64,000 nucleotides of DNA from Terribacillus halophilus (GCF_900101385.1 NZ_FMZB01000006.1:171967-235966); one strand, 5' to 3'; shown: positions 1-8,052, counted from the first letter of the stretch. The notes: generated by a model not told the origin, from the sequence alone. Numbers and translations: made by a program.

Positions 1-191
1 CCGTCGTTCTGTGCGGACTCATATTCAGTACGGCAATCGAGTCGACACAAGGTCTGCTCAATTATTTTGTCGGCTATAATTATCGATCTGTCGATATAGA
101 TGATATCATCCTCAATGTGTTAGGAGCTATGCTCGGCTATGCATTTTATTGGGTGGCGCTGCGTCCATTGTTGAAAAAGGACAAACTGTGA
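1..191 (+). CDS. VanZ-like membrane protein, C-terminal fragment
   Basis: The window opens inside this gene; the readable frame starts at base 3 and ends with TGA at 189-191, giving 62 residues. Visible are the VanZ-family signature elements: a conserved glutamate and glutamine (STAIESTQ), an RSVDIDDIILN acidic motif and a following glycine-rich helix (LGAMLGYAF), then a short basic tail. VanZ-like proteins are small multi-pass membrane proteins; most have no known function, and the namesake gives low-level teicoplanin resistance. The stop codon abuts the stop of the convergent MFS gene, with no terminator between them. The family call is fairly safe; the role is unknown. Confidence 0.7.
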   Translation, partial: VVLCGLIFSTAIESTQGLLNYFVGYNYRSVDIDDIILNVLGAMLGYAFYWVALRPLLKKDKL

Positions 192-1463
192 TCAGCTTGT
201 TTCCTGCCGGGAACCCTTGAAACCGAGCAATTCTGGTGAAAGGGAAGCTAGCGGTCCTAGTTTGCGCAGCTTCGGATACAGAAGCCAGGATATGGAAAGC
301 AAGGCTAGGCCGACACCAGCGGCGCAAAAGACCCAAGACACAGGAAGAAGTGTGGCTGCGTAACCGCCGGTCAACGATCCGATTGGTGTTGCAATGGTGC
401 TGAAGCTCGCGGTTGCGCTTGTGACTCTGCCGATCAAGGAAACAGGAAGTAAGGTCTGTAACATCGTTGCGAACGTAACATTGATGCAGCCGACAGGGAC
501 CCAAGCGAGCCCGAATAGGATTACACTCATCCAAGTCCATGGCACAAAAGCAGCAGCTGCCCATATTGCAGAAGCTAAGAACATGGTGAGGATTGTCGCT
601 TTGCCGATGGGAAGTTTACTGAAAGAGGCTGCTAATAGTGCTCCTATCAAAGCGCCGCAAGACATAGCTGCTAAATACAAACCATATACAGCAGCCCCTT
701 GCCGCTCGTCTGCAAAAGCTGGCATCACAGCCATAGCTGCACCAATTGCCAGATTGCATAATACTGCCCCGAATAATGCGGCAGCCAAAATGGTTGTGAA
801 TAGAATCTTGAGCCCTTCTTTCAATTCAGTGATGTAAGAATTTATAGCTGAACGAGCAGTGCCGGACATATCAGTCTGTACTTTTTGATGCGGAATTCTA
901 AGGAAGCTGAATAAAAGGAAAGCAATACAGAAGGTGAAAGAGTCGATGATGAATAATAATGTCGCTCCAAAGACAGCAATCATCACGCCTGCAATGGCGT
1001 TAAAGATAAGATCGACACCTTGGTAAGCAAGGGAGAATAATGCATTACCAGCAGGCAGTTCTTCTTTTTTCAGAACGAGTGGTAATGCCTTGGTTTCTGT
1101 CGGATATGCGAATGCATTGATAGAAGTCAAAATCGGCATGATGATGAGTACCAGTGTGACAGACAGGAAGTCCAGCCAAGCCGCAAGCGGAATAAGCAGG
1201 ATAAGCACGGCTTGGAGTGCTTGCGTCCATAGCAGCGTGGCACGTATCGGCCAGCGGTCAATAAGCGGGCCGATCAGGAACTGCAAAATATTCGGGATCT
1301 GTGTCAGGGCTCCGGCTAGCCCCGAATAAAATGCGCTGCCGCTCAGGTCATAAACAAGCCACATAGCGGCAATGAAATAAATGCTGTCGCCAATATTGGT
1401 GACAATGCGCCCTGAGAAAAGAAGGCTATAATTTCGCTGTTTTAAAATAGCAAACATCCTCAA
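192..1463 (-). CDS. MFS drug/solute efflux transporter
   Basis: A 423-residue integral membrane protein with about 12 hydrophobic segments and the layout of the DHA3/MFS_3-type exporters. It opens with a short cytoplasmic start (MRMFAILKQRNYSLLFSGR) followed by GDSIYFIAAMWLVYDLSGSA. The loop after the second helix carries GPLIDRWPIR, the major facilitator motif-A region. Its start codon overlaps the stop of the upstream ArsR-type gene by 4 bases, so the two are one translationally coupled operon. This arrangement suggests an exporter made when the regulator senses its substrate. The substrate cannot be told from sequence. Confidence 0.85.
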   Translation of the reverse strand: MRMFAILKQRNYSLLFSGRIVTNIGDSIYFIAAMWLVYDLSGSAFYSGLAGALTQIPNILQFLIGPLIDRWPIRATLLWTQALQAVLILLIPLAAWLDFLSVTLVLIIMPILTSINAFAYPTETKALPLVLKKEELPAGNALFSLAYQGVDLIFNAIAGVMIAVFGATLLFIIDSFTFCIAFLLFSFLRIPHQKVQTDMSGTARSAINSYITELKEGLKILFTTILAAALFGAVLCNLAIGAAMAVMPAFADERQGAAVYGLYLAAMSCGALIGALLAASFSKLPIGKATILTMFLASAIWAAAAFVPWTWMSVILFGLAWVPVGCINVTFATMLQTLLPVSLIGRVTSATASFSTIATPIGSLTGGYAATLLPVSWVFCAAGVGLALLSISWLLYPKLRKLGPLASLSPELLGFKGSRQETS

Positions 1464-2080
1464 TCCTCCTCTTTTAGTTCAGTTTGATCGAACGACGGTG
1501 TATCGATTTCAAAACCGAAGGCAGAAAAGTGATAAAGCTTGCCATTTGGGTCATTTTCGGCCGCTTCACTTTTTTCACGCAGCGTCTGTATCAAGCCGAA
1601 TAAACCTTGAATGAACTCCTTGAAATCGGCTTCTGTAGCACTGATTTCCCATATACTGCCGATTGCGTCCCAATCTTTCGGATCAGTGGAACCAGCTGCT
1701 TTGGCAAAGGATGATTCCGGGGCGGTGAGTATGGATGACCTCGTCTTATTTGCCATTTGCACATAAAGCTGTCTGGTCGATTCGCTGAGTTCTTCTGCAT
1801 AGGGAAGTAAATTTTCCGATGGAAAGAAGCCACTTGCTGTGGATCGATAGAACTTCTGTACAATACCATTCTTTTCTTCGGTATGGACCACCTCAATCAA
1901 ACTGTTTTTCTCCAACTCTTTTAAATGATAATGGATCTTTGGTCTGCTTGTTTCCAACAGGACAGCCAGCTGCTGGCCAGTATAAGATGTTTCGACTAGC
2001 TTCATCATCATTTCGGCGCGAAGCGGATCACTAATTGCTTTGAGCTGCTCAAGGGTCGTCAATGCCATTGCCTGTTTCAT
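1460..2080 (-). CDS. ArsR-type winged-helix transcriptional regulator
   Basis: A 206-residue protein. Residues 8-75 form an ArsR/HTH_20-type winged helix: LKAISDPLRAEMMMKL is the typical first helix, and TSRPKIHYHLKELEKNSL the recognition helix and wing start. The C-terminal 120 residues are acidic and may bind a ligand or dimerise; no metal-binding cysteine pair is present, so this is not an arsenic or metal sensor of the ArsR/SmtB kind. The gene comes first in an operon with the MFS exporter and probably controls it. A good ribosome site (GAAAGGAGT on the minus strand) lies just before the ATG. Confidence 0.8.
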   Translation of the reverse strand: MKQAMALTTLEQLKAISDPLRAEMMMKLVETSYTGQQLAVLLETSRPKIHYHLKELEKNSLIEVVHTEEKNGIVQKFYRSTASGFFPSENLLPYAEELSESTRQLYVQMANKTRSSILTAPESSFAKAAGSTDPKDWDAIGSIWEISATEADFKEFIQGLFGLIQTLREKSEAAENDPNGKLYHFSAFGFEIDTPSFDQTELKEED

Positions 2081-2237
2081 TTTGAAAACTCCTTTCGGTA
2101 AATTTATTTTGAACGGTCAACTTTATTTTACGGATTTAGTTTAGCGATTGTTCCACATATTGTCAACTCAGTTTTCAGACTTTTTTCCTGCTGTACAAGA
2201 AGATAAAAAATATGTTAAGGTAAAAGCAATCGAATAG

Positions 2238-2378
2238 GTTTTCTCTTGGGGCAGGGTGAAATTCCCGACCGGCGGTGATAGGCAGCACAGCTGTCTTCAG
2301 TCCGTGACCCGTTTTTACAACGGTGGATTTGGTGAGATTCCAAAGCCGACAGTATAGTCTGGATGGGAAAGAGGAAAC
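2238..2378 (+). promoter_or_regulatory. FMN riboswitch (RFN element)
   Basis: The conserved RFN core is read directly: GGGGCAGGGTGAAATTCCCG, ACCGGCGGTGATAG, AGTCCGTGACCCG, GGTGGATTTGGTGAGATTCC and AAGCCGACAGTATAGTCTGG, closed by a P1 helix between the CTCTT near 2243 and AAGAG near 2369. It lies upstream of ribE-ribB-ribH and is followed after about 75 bases by an intrinsic terminator. FMN binding is expected to favour termination and shut off riboflavin synthesis, as for the rib operon of other Bacillales. Confidence 0.97.
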
Positions 2379-2454
2379 GAGCGTGCTATCCACACGCCAA
2401 AAATGCTTTTCGTCTATTGACGATAGCTTGTTTCGCTATACTTTTGAATTCCTG

Positions 2455-2486
2455 AGCCCCAGAATTTTTGATTCTGGGGCTTTTTA
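2455..2486 (+). terminator. riboswitch-controlled intrinsic terminator
   Basis: An 11-bp perfect stem (AGCCCCAGAAT / ATTCTGGGGCT) with a 5-base loop is followed by TTTTTAT. It stands between the FMN riboswitch and ribE, as expected for transcriptional attenuation. The 190 bases from here to ribE carry no convincing gene; a short open frame there does not resemble RibD or any other family I know. Confidence 0.92.
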
Positions 2487-2676
2487 TATGAAGGATAGTG
2501 ATGAAAGAGACAAGATTAAACTTGCTTCTCTTATTTCGACATCTAAAAAATTTAGTGATGAGATGTTACATGTTCGATGGCATCTCCATACCCCGATCAA
2601 CCGTCACATTGCCCCGAGACGGTAATATTCCCATTCGTAGTATCTATGGAAGATTAGAAGGATAGGAGGAAGAATT

Positions 2677-3324
2677 GTGTTTACTGGAATCATCCAGGAA
2701 GTAGGCAGCATGATTGCTGTAGATCAACAGGAAAAGGCGATGCAGCTTACCATTGCCAGCGAGAAGCTGACAAAGGATATGCATATTGGAGACAGCATTG
2801 CTGTTAACGGTGTCTGCCTTACAGTCACCAGCTTTACATCGCATGCATTCCGAGTCGATGTGATGCCGGAAACATTTCGTGATAGTTCTTTATCGAATTT
2901 GCGCAGTACCGATGCAGTGAACTTGGAACCAGCACTTCAGCCAAGTGGAAGACTGGGCGGCCATTTCGTAAGTGGTCACGTGGATACGACCGGCACTATT
3001 CTATCCATCCGGGATGAGTCAAATGCACGCTATGTTGATATTGGCGTCACAGAAGGCCTGCAGTACTTAATGAAAAAAGGATCGGTCTCTGTCGATGGTG
3101 TGTCATTGACTGTGTTTGATGTGCAGGATGATTTATTTACCATTTCGCTTATTCCTGAGACAAGGAAGGCAACGATTTTAGGGAACAAAAAAGCTGGTGA
3201 TCTAGTGAATCTTGAATTTGACCAGCTGGCCAAATACATGGAACGGCTTATGGGATACCAAAACAGCCCGCAGCCTGCTGGCATCACGACAGAAACATTA
3301 GCACAACACGGATTCATGGATTAG
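2677..3324 (+). CDS. ribE: riboflavin synthase, alpha chain
   Basis: A 215-residue enzyme that converts two 6,7-dimethyl-8-ribityllumazine molecules to riboflavin plus the pyrimidine substrate. It shows the two tandem lumazine-binding repeats: the N-terminal one starts [10 protein letters not shown] and holds [13 protein letters not shown] and [10 protein letters not shown], while the second holds [14 protein letters not shown] and ends in [19 protein letters not shown]. Full length for the family. The start is GTG at 2677 behind AGGAGGAA; the MFTGII start is typical. It is the first gene after the FMN riboswitch, where B. subtilis would have ribD first, and ribB follows after 11 bases. Confidence 0.97.
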   Translation: MFTGIIQEVGSMIAVDQQEKAMQLTIASEKLTKDMHIGDSIAVNGVCLTVTSFTSHAFRVDVMPETFRDSSLSNLRSTDAVNLEPALQPSGRLGGHFVSGHVDTTGTILSIRDESNARYVDIGVTEGLQYLMKKGSVSVDGVSLTVFDVQDDLFTISLIPETRKATILGNKKAGDLVNLEFDQLAKYMERLMGYQNSPQPAGITTETLAQHGFMD

Positions 3325-3335
3325 GAGGGAAAAGA

Positions 3336-3956
3336 ATGAAAACGACGATAGCCCATGCAATAGAGTACTTGAAAAGCGGCAAAGCCATCATTGTCACCGA
3401 CGATGAGAAAAGAGAGAATGAAGGGGATTTACTTGCCTTGGCAGCATTTGCAAGTCCTGAAACAGTTAATTTCATGGCTTCTGTCGGAAAAGGTCTGATA
3501 TGTGCACCTATTTCCCGGGAAATTGCCGAAAGATTGGATTTGCCCCCGATGGTGGATACGAATACAGACCCACACGGAACGGCATTTACTGTCAGTATCG
3601 ATCACATCGCTTCTACTACAGGCATCAGTGCATTCGAGCGTGCCCATACCATTGGGAAACTGGCTGATAAGGCTAGTGTACCGACTGATTTCCAGCGCCC
3701 TGGGCATATCTTTCCGCTAATCGCCAAACCGAATGGTGTGCTGGAGCGTCCTGGGCATACCGAAGCAGCAGTGGATTTGGCTGCGTTGGCCGGGACAGCA
3801 GAAGCTGCCTATATATGTGAAATCATGAATGAAGATGGCACGATGGCTCGCATGCCCGAACTTGAGCAGCTAGCTGAAATACACCAGTTGCCGATTATCA
3901 CAATTGCCGATTTAATCGCTTATCGACAGCTGCATGAAAGCAAGGTAAAGGGTTGA
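3336..3956 (+). CDS. ribB: 3,4-dihydroxy-2-butanone-4-phosphate synthase (RibB only)
   Basis: A 206-residue protein making 3,4-dihydroxy-2-butanone 4-phosphate from ribulose 5-phosphate. The acidic active-site loop [10 protein letters not shown] is at residues 22-31, and RPGHIFPL and [10 protein letters not shown] follow. In B. subtilis and most Firmicutes this domain is fused to GTP cyclohydrolase II (RibBA, about 400 residues); here the protein stops cleanly after the synthase domain, with no cyclohydrolase sequence before ribH. GTP cyclohydrolase II must therefore be encoded elsewhere. Ribosome site GGAGGG lies just before the ATG. Confidence 0.95.
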   Translation: MKTTIAHAIEYLKSGKAIIVTDDEKRENEGDLLALAAFASPETVNFMASVGKGLICAPISREIAERLDLPPMVDTNTDPHGTAFTVSIDHIASTTGISAFERAHTIGKLADKASVPTDFQRPGHIFPLIAKPNGVLERPGHTEAAVDLAALAGTAEAAYICEIMNEDGTMARMPELEQLAEIHQLPIITIADLIAYRQLHESKVKG

Positions 3957-4032
3957 ATCAAATCAACTTCCACGATTAAATAATAAAACTACAAAATGGG
4001 CTGATAATGCCTGTATATAAAGGAGTATTCAA

Positions 4033-4497
4033 ATGGTTAACGTATTGGAAGGAAATGTAGTAGGAACAGATTTGAAGATTGGTATTGTTGTAGGAAGATT
4101 CAATGAGTTCATCACGAGCAAGCTATTGAGCGGTGCCGTTGATACGCTGAAGCGTCATGGTGTCGATGAAACTAAAGTGGATGTGGCATGGGTGCCTGGT
4201 GCATTTGAAATACCTCTTGCAGCCAACAAACTTGCCCAGAGTGGAAAATATGATGCTGTCATCACATTGGGAACTGTGATCAAAGGCTCTACACCTCATT
4301 TCGATTATGTCAGCAATGAAGTCGCTAAAGGTGTCGCAAGTGCTGCTGATAAAGCTGGAATTCCAATTATCTTTGGTGTGCTGACAACCAATACAATTGA
4401 GCAAGCCATCGAACGCGCGGGTACGAAAGCGGGCAATAAAGGCGCAGAGGCAGCTGTTTCTGCAATTGAGATGGCTAATTTGCTAAGACAAATCTAA
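4033..4497 (+). CDS. ribH: 6,7-dimethyl-8-ribityllumazine synthase
   Basis: A 154-residue lumazine synthase, which condenses the butanone phosphate made by RibB with the ribityl-aminopyrimidine and normally forms an icosahedral shell. Family landmarks are [10 protein letters not shown] near the N-terminus, [31 protein letters not shown] with the catalytic histidine, and [24 protein letters not shown]. Length is standard. It lies 76 bases after ribB with its own ribosome site (AAAGGAG) and is the last gene of the FMN-controlled operon. Confidence 0.97.
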   Translation: MVNVLEGNVVGTDLKIGIVVGRFNEFITSKLLSGAVDTLKRHGVDETKVDVAWVPGAFEIPLAANKLAQSGKYDAVITLGTVIKGSTPHFDYVSNEVAKGVASAADKAGIPIIFGVLTTNTIEQAIERAGTKAGNKGAEAAVSAIEMANLLRQI

Positions 4498-4506
4498 CCA
4501 AAGCGA

Positions 4507-4535
4507 GAAGCAGGGGATATCCTCTGCTTCTTTTT
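4507..4535 (+). terminator. rib operon terminator
   Basis: A 10-bp stem (GAAGCAGGGG / CCTCTGCTTC, one G-U pair) with loop ATAT is followed by TTTTT, 10 bases after the ribH stop. Confidence 0.92.
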
Positions 4536-4578
4536 CGTATTCAGAAAATAATGTACACTTTTAGTGGGAGGTGCTTGT

Positions 4579-4764
4579 ATGAGAATGCGATGTGAATCAT
4601 CGGGCGTTGTAACGAAACCAACATTCATAATGATCCACGGTCTGGGTTGGAAGGAAGTTCAAGTAGCGCTATATGAAAATTCGGACCATCTCACCATGCT
4701 TGATAAATCAGGCAGATTTATTGCTGATATAAAACAGTGCATTCGTGGGACAGTTGTGGAATGA
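4579..4764 (+). CDS. small hypothetical protein
   Basis: A 61-residue protein that I do not recognise. The ATG at 4579 is preceded by GGGAGGTG at a good distance, and its stop overlaps the start of the next gene (ATGA), so translation is probably coupled. The protein is mixed in character with no membrane segment. A stretch IMIHGLGWKEVQVAL is followed by DHLTMLDKSGRFIADIKQC, which resembles small beta-rich proteins, but this is only an impression. Confidence 0.6.
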   Translation: MRMRCESSGVVTKPTFIMIHGLGWKEVQVALYENSDHLTMLDKSGRFIADIKQCIRGTVVE

Positions 4765-5297
4765 GTGAGGAATTTCGGCCGCAGAAAATACATATCATCG
4801 GTTCTGTCGGCAGCGGCAAAACAACGCTTGCCAAGGAGTTGTCAGCATTGTCAAGCGCAGCCCACTACGAGTTGGATAACATTGTTTGGGAGCGCTCTTC
4901 GATTGGAGATAGACGCCGTACCGACAAGGAGAAGAAGGAAATCCTGAACGAAATCATCGGATCTGCTGCTTGGATCATCGAGGGAGTTCATACAGATGCT
5001 TGGATGGAAGGCAGCCTGCAGCAAGCAGATGTAATCATTTTGCTGGATCCTGGTTATAAGGTAAGGAACCTGCGAATCATCAAACGATATCTGCGACAGA
5101 TATCAGGTTTGGAATCAGCTAATTATAAACCGTCTTTCCGTATCTTTCTTAATATGTTCAAATGGAACCGTTATTTTGAACATACGACTAAGCCTTATAT
5201 CTTTGACACGTATTTAAACTATGGTCATAAGGTGATTATTGCTGAAAATAAAGCAGATGTGATCGATTATTTGCATTTTGCTAAAAAGCCATTCTGA
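4761..5297 (+). CDS. P-loop NTPase, topology-modulation-protein/adenylate-kinase-like
   Basis: A 178-residue P-loop protein. The Walker A motif GSVGSGKTTLAKEL begins near residue 13, and WIIEGVHTD and ADVIILLDPG follow where kinase-like NTPases keep the lid/acceptor strand and Walker B. The layout matches proteins annotated as DNA topology modulation protein (FlaR-like), a poorly characterised branch of the adenylate-kinase fold; the substrate is unknown. The start at 4761 overlaps the stop of the small gene before it, and I chose it over a GTG at 4737 because of that coupling. Confidence 0.75.
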   Translation: MSEEFRPQKIHIIGSVGSGKTTLAKELSALSSAAHYELDNIVWERSSIGDRRRTDKEKKEILNEIIGSAAWIIEGVHTDAWMEGSLQQADVIILLDPGYKVRNLRIIKRYLRQISGLESANYKPSFRIFLNMFKWNRYFEHTTKPYIFDTYLNYGHKVIIAENKADVIDYLHFAKKPF

Positions 5298-5322
5298 AAC
5301 AGGTTAATAGCCTGTTTTTTTG
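5298..5322 (+). terminator. intrinsic terminator
   Basis: A short stem AACAGG / CCTGTT with a 7-base loop leads into a run of T directly after the P-loop gene stop. Confidence 0.7.
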
Positions 5323-5344
5323 TTTTTGGGAAAAAGATGCAAAA

Positions 5345-5400
5345 ATTACTTTGACACGCAGAGTAATATCGATTATGATTACTTTATCAGATAGAGTAAT
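5345..5400 (+). promoter_or_regulatory. padR promoter with tandem ATTACT-N11-AGTAAT operators
   Basis: A consensus SigA promoter is seen: TTGACA at 5351-5356 and TATGAT at 5374-5379, spaced 17. Two identical inverted repeats ATTACT-N11-AGTAAT lie at 5345-5367 and 5378-5400, exactly 33 bases apart (about three helical turns). The first brackets the -35 box; the second overlaps the -10 and the likely transcription start. This is what an autoregulating PadR dimer pair would need. The promoter is clear; assignment to PadR is inferred from position. Confidence 0.75.
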
Positions 5401-5420
5401 TTAGAAAGAAGGGGTGCCAT

Positions 5421-5744
5421 ATTCGGAGTGATACGATTCGAGGGCATCTGGACTCCATCATCCTTCGTCTGCTGATGGACGGGGATAAGTATGGCTACCA
5501 GATTTCGAAAGATATAGCAGCTTGGACACACGATGTATTCCAAATCAAAGAAGCGACGCTTTATGCTGTTTTCCAGCGGCTGGAGCGCCGGGAACTGATA
5601 GAGTCCTACCAAGGTGAAAAATCGCATGGAGGCAAGCGTAAATATTATACTATCACGATACTTGGGAAGGCATACTTGCATGAGGCAGCGAAAGAATGGA
5701 AAGAAGCAAAACAATTAATCGATGTATTTATGGAGGGTGTTTGA
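5421..5744 (+). CDS. PadR family transcriptional regulator (apparent ATT start)
   Basis: The PadR winged helix is clear: LDSIILRLLMDGDKYGYQI then EATLYAVFQRLERRELIESY and GKRKYYTIT. The first ATG in frame, at 5475, falls inside the first helix and has no ribosome site. The conserved N-terminus IRSDTIRGHLDSI is coded upstream from 5421, where an AAGGGGTG ribosome site precedes an ATT codon by 4-5 bases; no ATG, GTG or TTG exists in frame between there and the stop at 5397. I take ATT as the start (107 residues). The alternative is a sequencing error or mutated ATG. The gene heads an operon with two membrane proteins that it probably represses. Confidence 0.7.
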   Translation: MRSDTIRGHLDSIILRLLMDGDKYGYQISKDIAAWTHDVFQIKEATLYAVFQRLERRELIESYQGEKSHGGKRKYYTITILGKAYLHEAAKEWKEAKQLIDVFMEGV

Positions 5745-6193
5745 TGCAAAAGATCAGAACGTATGTTGAAGAACAGTTTGCCGATCTGCCAGAGACCGAA
5801 CAGGTAGTGACGTTAAAGGAAGAGATAAAGGATTCGATGGAAGAGAAGGCAGCGGATTTCATGCGCGACGGAAAAATGGAAGAGGATGCAGTTAACAAGG
5901 CAATCGTCGATTTCGGTAATTTAGCCGAAATTAAGAAAGAATTCATGCTCCAGCATACCTCACCGGAAACACCGAATAAAAAGAAGAAGCAAAAAGAAGA
6001 TATGAGCACATTGAATCTTGGTTTTTCCATATGCGGTAGTGCCTTGGTCATAGCATTACTCGTCTTTGTGAATATGTATTATACACCGAGCGAAATCTGG
6101 TTTGTTTATCCGACCTTTGGTATCCTTTGGTGGCCGGTGAGTATGACTTTCGTTTGGTTGAAAGCTAGAAAAAGAAAGGTGTTGCATCGATGA
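5744..6193 (+). CDS. HAAS-domain membrane protein with one 2TM unit
   Basis: A 149-residue protein. The first ~75 residues form an alpha-helical HAAS/DUF1700-type module (EEQFADLPETEQVVTLKEEI, then DGKMEEDAVNKAIVDFGN), the module commonly encoded next to PadR regulators. A charged linker rich in lysine follows, then two membrane segments with the signature TPSEIWFVYPTFGILWWP. The ATG overlaps the padR stop by one base, and the stop overlaps the next ATG (ATGA), so the three genes are translated together. Probably a partner of the PadR sensor circuit at the membrane; the function is unknown. Confidence 0.75.
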   Translation: MQKIRTYVEEQFADLPETEQVVTLKEEIKDSMEEKAADFMRDGKMEEDAVNKAIVDFGNLAEIKKEFMLQHTSPETPNKKKKQKEDMSTLNLGFSICGSALVIALLVFVNMYYTPSEIWFVYPTFGILWWPVSMTFVWLKARKRKVLHR

Positions 6194-6816
6194 AGCCGTG
6201 GAGATTGTTTTTAGCATTCATGTTGGTTAGCATGGGCGCATTTTCTGTTTATATCAACATGATGACGACACCGCAGGAGATTTGGTATACGTATAGTTTA
6301 GGTGCTGCTATCATCATCGCCTTACAGATTCTTCTGCCAAAGCAATTAACATTTGTCACATGGGTGTCGGCCATCATTGTCGGTGCGGTACTTGTAAGAG
6401 AGAATTTCTTGGATTCACCGTCGTATCCTTGGTATTTATACACTATCGGTGGTTTGGTTTTATGGGCTGTCGCAGTCACGTTTCGGAAGCATTTAGCGAA
6501 TCTAGGCATAGCATGTCTCGTCAGCTTGACCGTCTGCCTGTACTATTTCAGTTTACATTCTTATTTCGGTCATGAAAATCCTTGGTACGGCTTCATTATC
6601 TTTACAATGAGCTGGTGGCCATTGTCCATCATAGGTCATCGCACCTCCAGTTTATTCTTTTCCGTAATAGGATTCGGATCACTCAGTGTGTTCTTCCTAT
6701 TCGTGAATATTGCATATTCGCCTTCTGTGATCTGGGCGATCTACCCTATTTTTGGAGCGGCATGGTGGCCGTTGACAGCATACTTCTATAGTCATCGCCG
6801 TCATCTCAGCAGATAA
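6190..6816 (+). CDS. polytopic membrane protein built of four 2TM-like repeats
   Basis: A 208-residue, very hydrophobic protein with about eight membrane segments and no soluble domain. It seems to be made of four tandem copies of the 2TM unit found once in the preceding gene. Each copy has a short hydrophilic turn with proline and aromatics (TPQEIWYTY, SPSYPWYLY, NPWYGFII, SPSVIWAIYPIFGAAWWP) between two helices. The last copy is nearly the same as that of the upstream protein, which suggests duplication. The start overlaps the previous gene by 4 bases. Not recognised beyond this. Confidence 0.7.
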   Translation: MKPWRLFLAFMLVSMGAFSVYINMMTTPQEIWYTYSLGAAIIIALQILLPKQLTFVTWVSAIIVGAVLVRENFLDSPSYPWYLYTIGGLVLWAVAVTFRKHLANLGIACLVSLTVCLYYFSLHSYFGHENPWYGFIIFTMSWWPLSIIGHRTSSLFFSVIGFGSLSVFFLFVNIAYSPSVIWAIYPIFGAAWWPLTAYFYSHRRHLSR

Positions 6817-6841
6817 AAAGACACCCTCTCGGGTGTCTTTT
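6816..6841. terminator. bidirectional terminator
   Basis: Perfect 11-bp stem AAAAGACACCC / GGGTGTCTTTT with loop TCTC between two convergent genes; T runs on both strands. Confidence 0.92.
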
Positions 6842-6844
6842 CGC

Positions 6845-7615
6845 TTACCTTGTATACATCTTCTTGGTCATTTTACTCAGCAGGCTGCTCGGCATGAGCT
6901 TCATGAACAGCACGGCTGCATGGATGTTCGCTGACGGGAATACAACCCGTTTTCCCTTTATGAATCCTAGGAAACCTTGTCTGGCCACATCTTCCGGAGC
7001 GTCACGGAACGAAGACATGATTTTGTCGTTGCCTGCCCGTTTGAAGAATTCGGTCTGCGTGGGACCTGGGCAAAGTGTCGTCACCGTTACGCCGTCCCCA
7101 GTCAACTCCTCTGCAAGTGCTTCCGAATAGCGCTGGACGAATGCTTTGGATGCATGATATGCCGCCATATATGGACCGGGAAGGAAGGCGGCCATGCTGG
7201 AAATATTCAAAATCCCATTTGGAACATTCCGGTAAGGGGAGTGAATGATATCATCGATGAACAGACGAGTCAGGTTTGCCAATGAAACCATGTTCAGATG
7301 CAGCAGCTTTTGCTGTGTCTCAAAGCTTGTATCCTCGAACTTGCCGCTAAGTCCGAAGCCGGCATTGTTCACAAGCACCTCGACGGTTTTACCTTCATCA
7401 CGAATCTTTTGATATAGTTCATAGGCGCTGTTAGGCACGGACAAATCATGAGGAATGACAGTCACATTCGAATCTTGCAGTTCTGTTTGCAGCGATAGGA
7501 GTTTGTCCTTGGAACGCGCTACGATGATGAGATCATAGCCTGCTTTGGCAAACCATTTGGCTATATGGTAGCCGATCCCGCTGGAGGCTCCTGTAATTAG
7601 CGCGGTTGGTTTCAT
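6845..7615 (-). CDS. short-chain dehydrogenase/reductase (SDR)
   Basis: A 256-residue classical SDR. The nucleotide-binding motif TGASSGIG is at residues 8-15, NNAG follows VEVLV, the catalytic serine lies in NISSMAAF and the catalytic pair is YHASK. After the catalytic lysine comes LCPGPTQTEFF, usual for the family. The C-terminal 40 residues are longer and basic (KLMPSSLLSKMTKKMYTR), as in YqjQ/DltE-like SDRs that lean on the membrane. The likely role is NAD(P)H-dependent reduction of an unknown carbonyl substrate. It is a single gene between two terminators. Confidence 0.88.
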   Translation of the reverse strand: MKPTALITGASSGIGYHIAKWFAKAGYDLIIVARSKDKLLSLQTELQDSNVTVIPHDLSVPNSAYELYQKIRDEGKTVEVLVNNAGFGLSGKFEDTSFETQQKLLHLNMVSLANLTRLFIDDIIHSPYRNVPNGILNISSMAAFLPGPYMAAYHASKAFVQRYSEALAEELTGDGVTVTTLCPGPTQTEFFKRAGNDKIMSSFRDAPEDVARQGFLGFIKGKRVVFPSANIHAAVLFMKLMPSSLLSKMTKKMYTR

Positions 7616-7771
7616 TGTGCTTCACCTCATTTGACAATCTATACCCTGTTGTCGGGCAGTAAAAACGCTATCTCCTATTAGTATACCCTTTGCTTGGTTC
7701 TGTTACAAAGCAGCAGGAATGTTTTTACCCATGGAAGAAAGGGAAAGGGCTTACAAAGGAGGGGAAAAGAG

Positions 7772-7975
7772 ATGGTGCAAAAAAACGGTGCCAAAGGCGA
7801 CAAGGATAAGCACGGATTTTCCAAGGTCGAAAGTGAGAATCGGGAAAAACAACTGGAGAATAAACAAGATATGCAGGTGGATGATATACCCGTGGATGAA
7901 GTGGAGCGGGAGCTGCAGGATGATCGGCATAAGCATCGGACAAAACAGGCATCCAATTCGGATCCGGAAGAATGA
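7772..7975 (+). CDS. small hydrophilic hypothetical protein
   Basis: A 67-residue, highly charged protein (lysine, glutamate, aspartate and glutamine make up most of it) without hydrophobic core residues, likely disordered. The start is ATG at 7772 behind a strong AAAGGAGGGG; an in-frame ATG further upstream has no such site. It stands alone between an SDR and a glutathione peroxidase. Its composition recalls small Bacillaceae stress or spore proteins, but I do not recognise it. Confidence 0.6.
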   Translation: MVQKNGAKGDKDKHGFSKVESENREKQLENKQDMQVDDIPVDEVERELQDDRHKHRTKQASNSDPEE

Positions 7976-7977
7976 AT

Positions 7978-8008
7978 CCTGCATCAAACTGGGTGCGGGG
8001 CTTTTTTT
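7978..8008 (+). terminator. probable terminator
   Basis: CCTGCA / TGCGGG (one G-U pair) with a 10-base loop, followed after GC by seven T, just after the small gene stop. Weak stem. Confidence 0.5.
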
Positions 8009-8052
8009 GTAAAATAGGAAATAAGCAGATGTGTCACTTGGACATTATCTGC

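Noticed and set aside
2323..2625. 100-codon frame over the FMN riboswitch and terminator
   Set aside because: Coincides with conserved RNA structure; its translation resembles nothing and does not match RibD.
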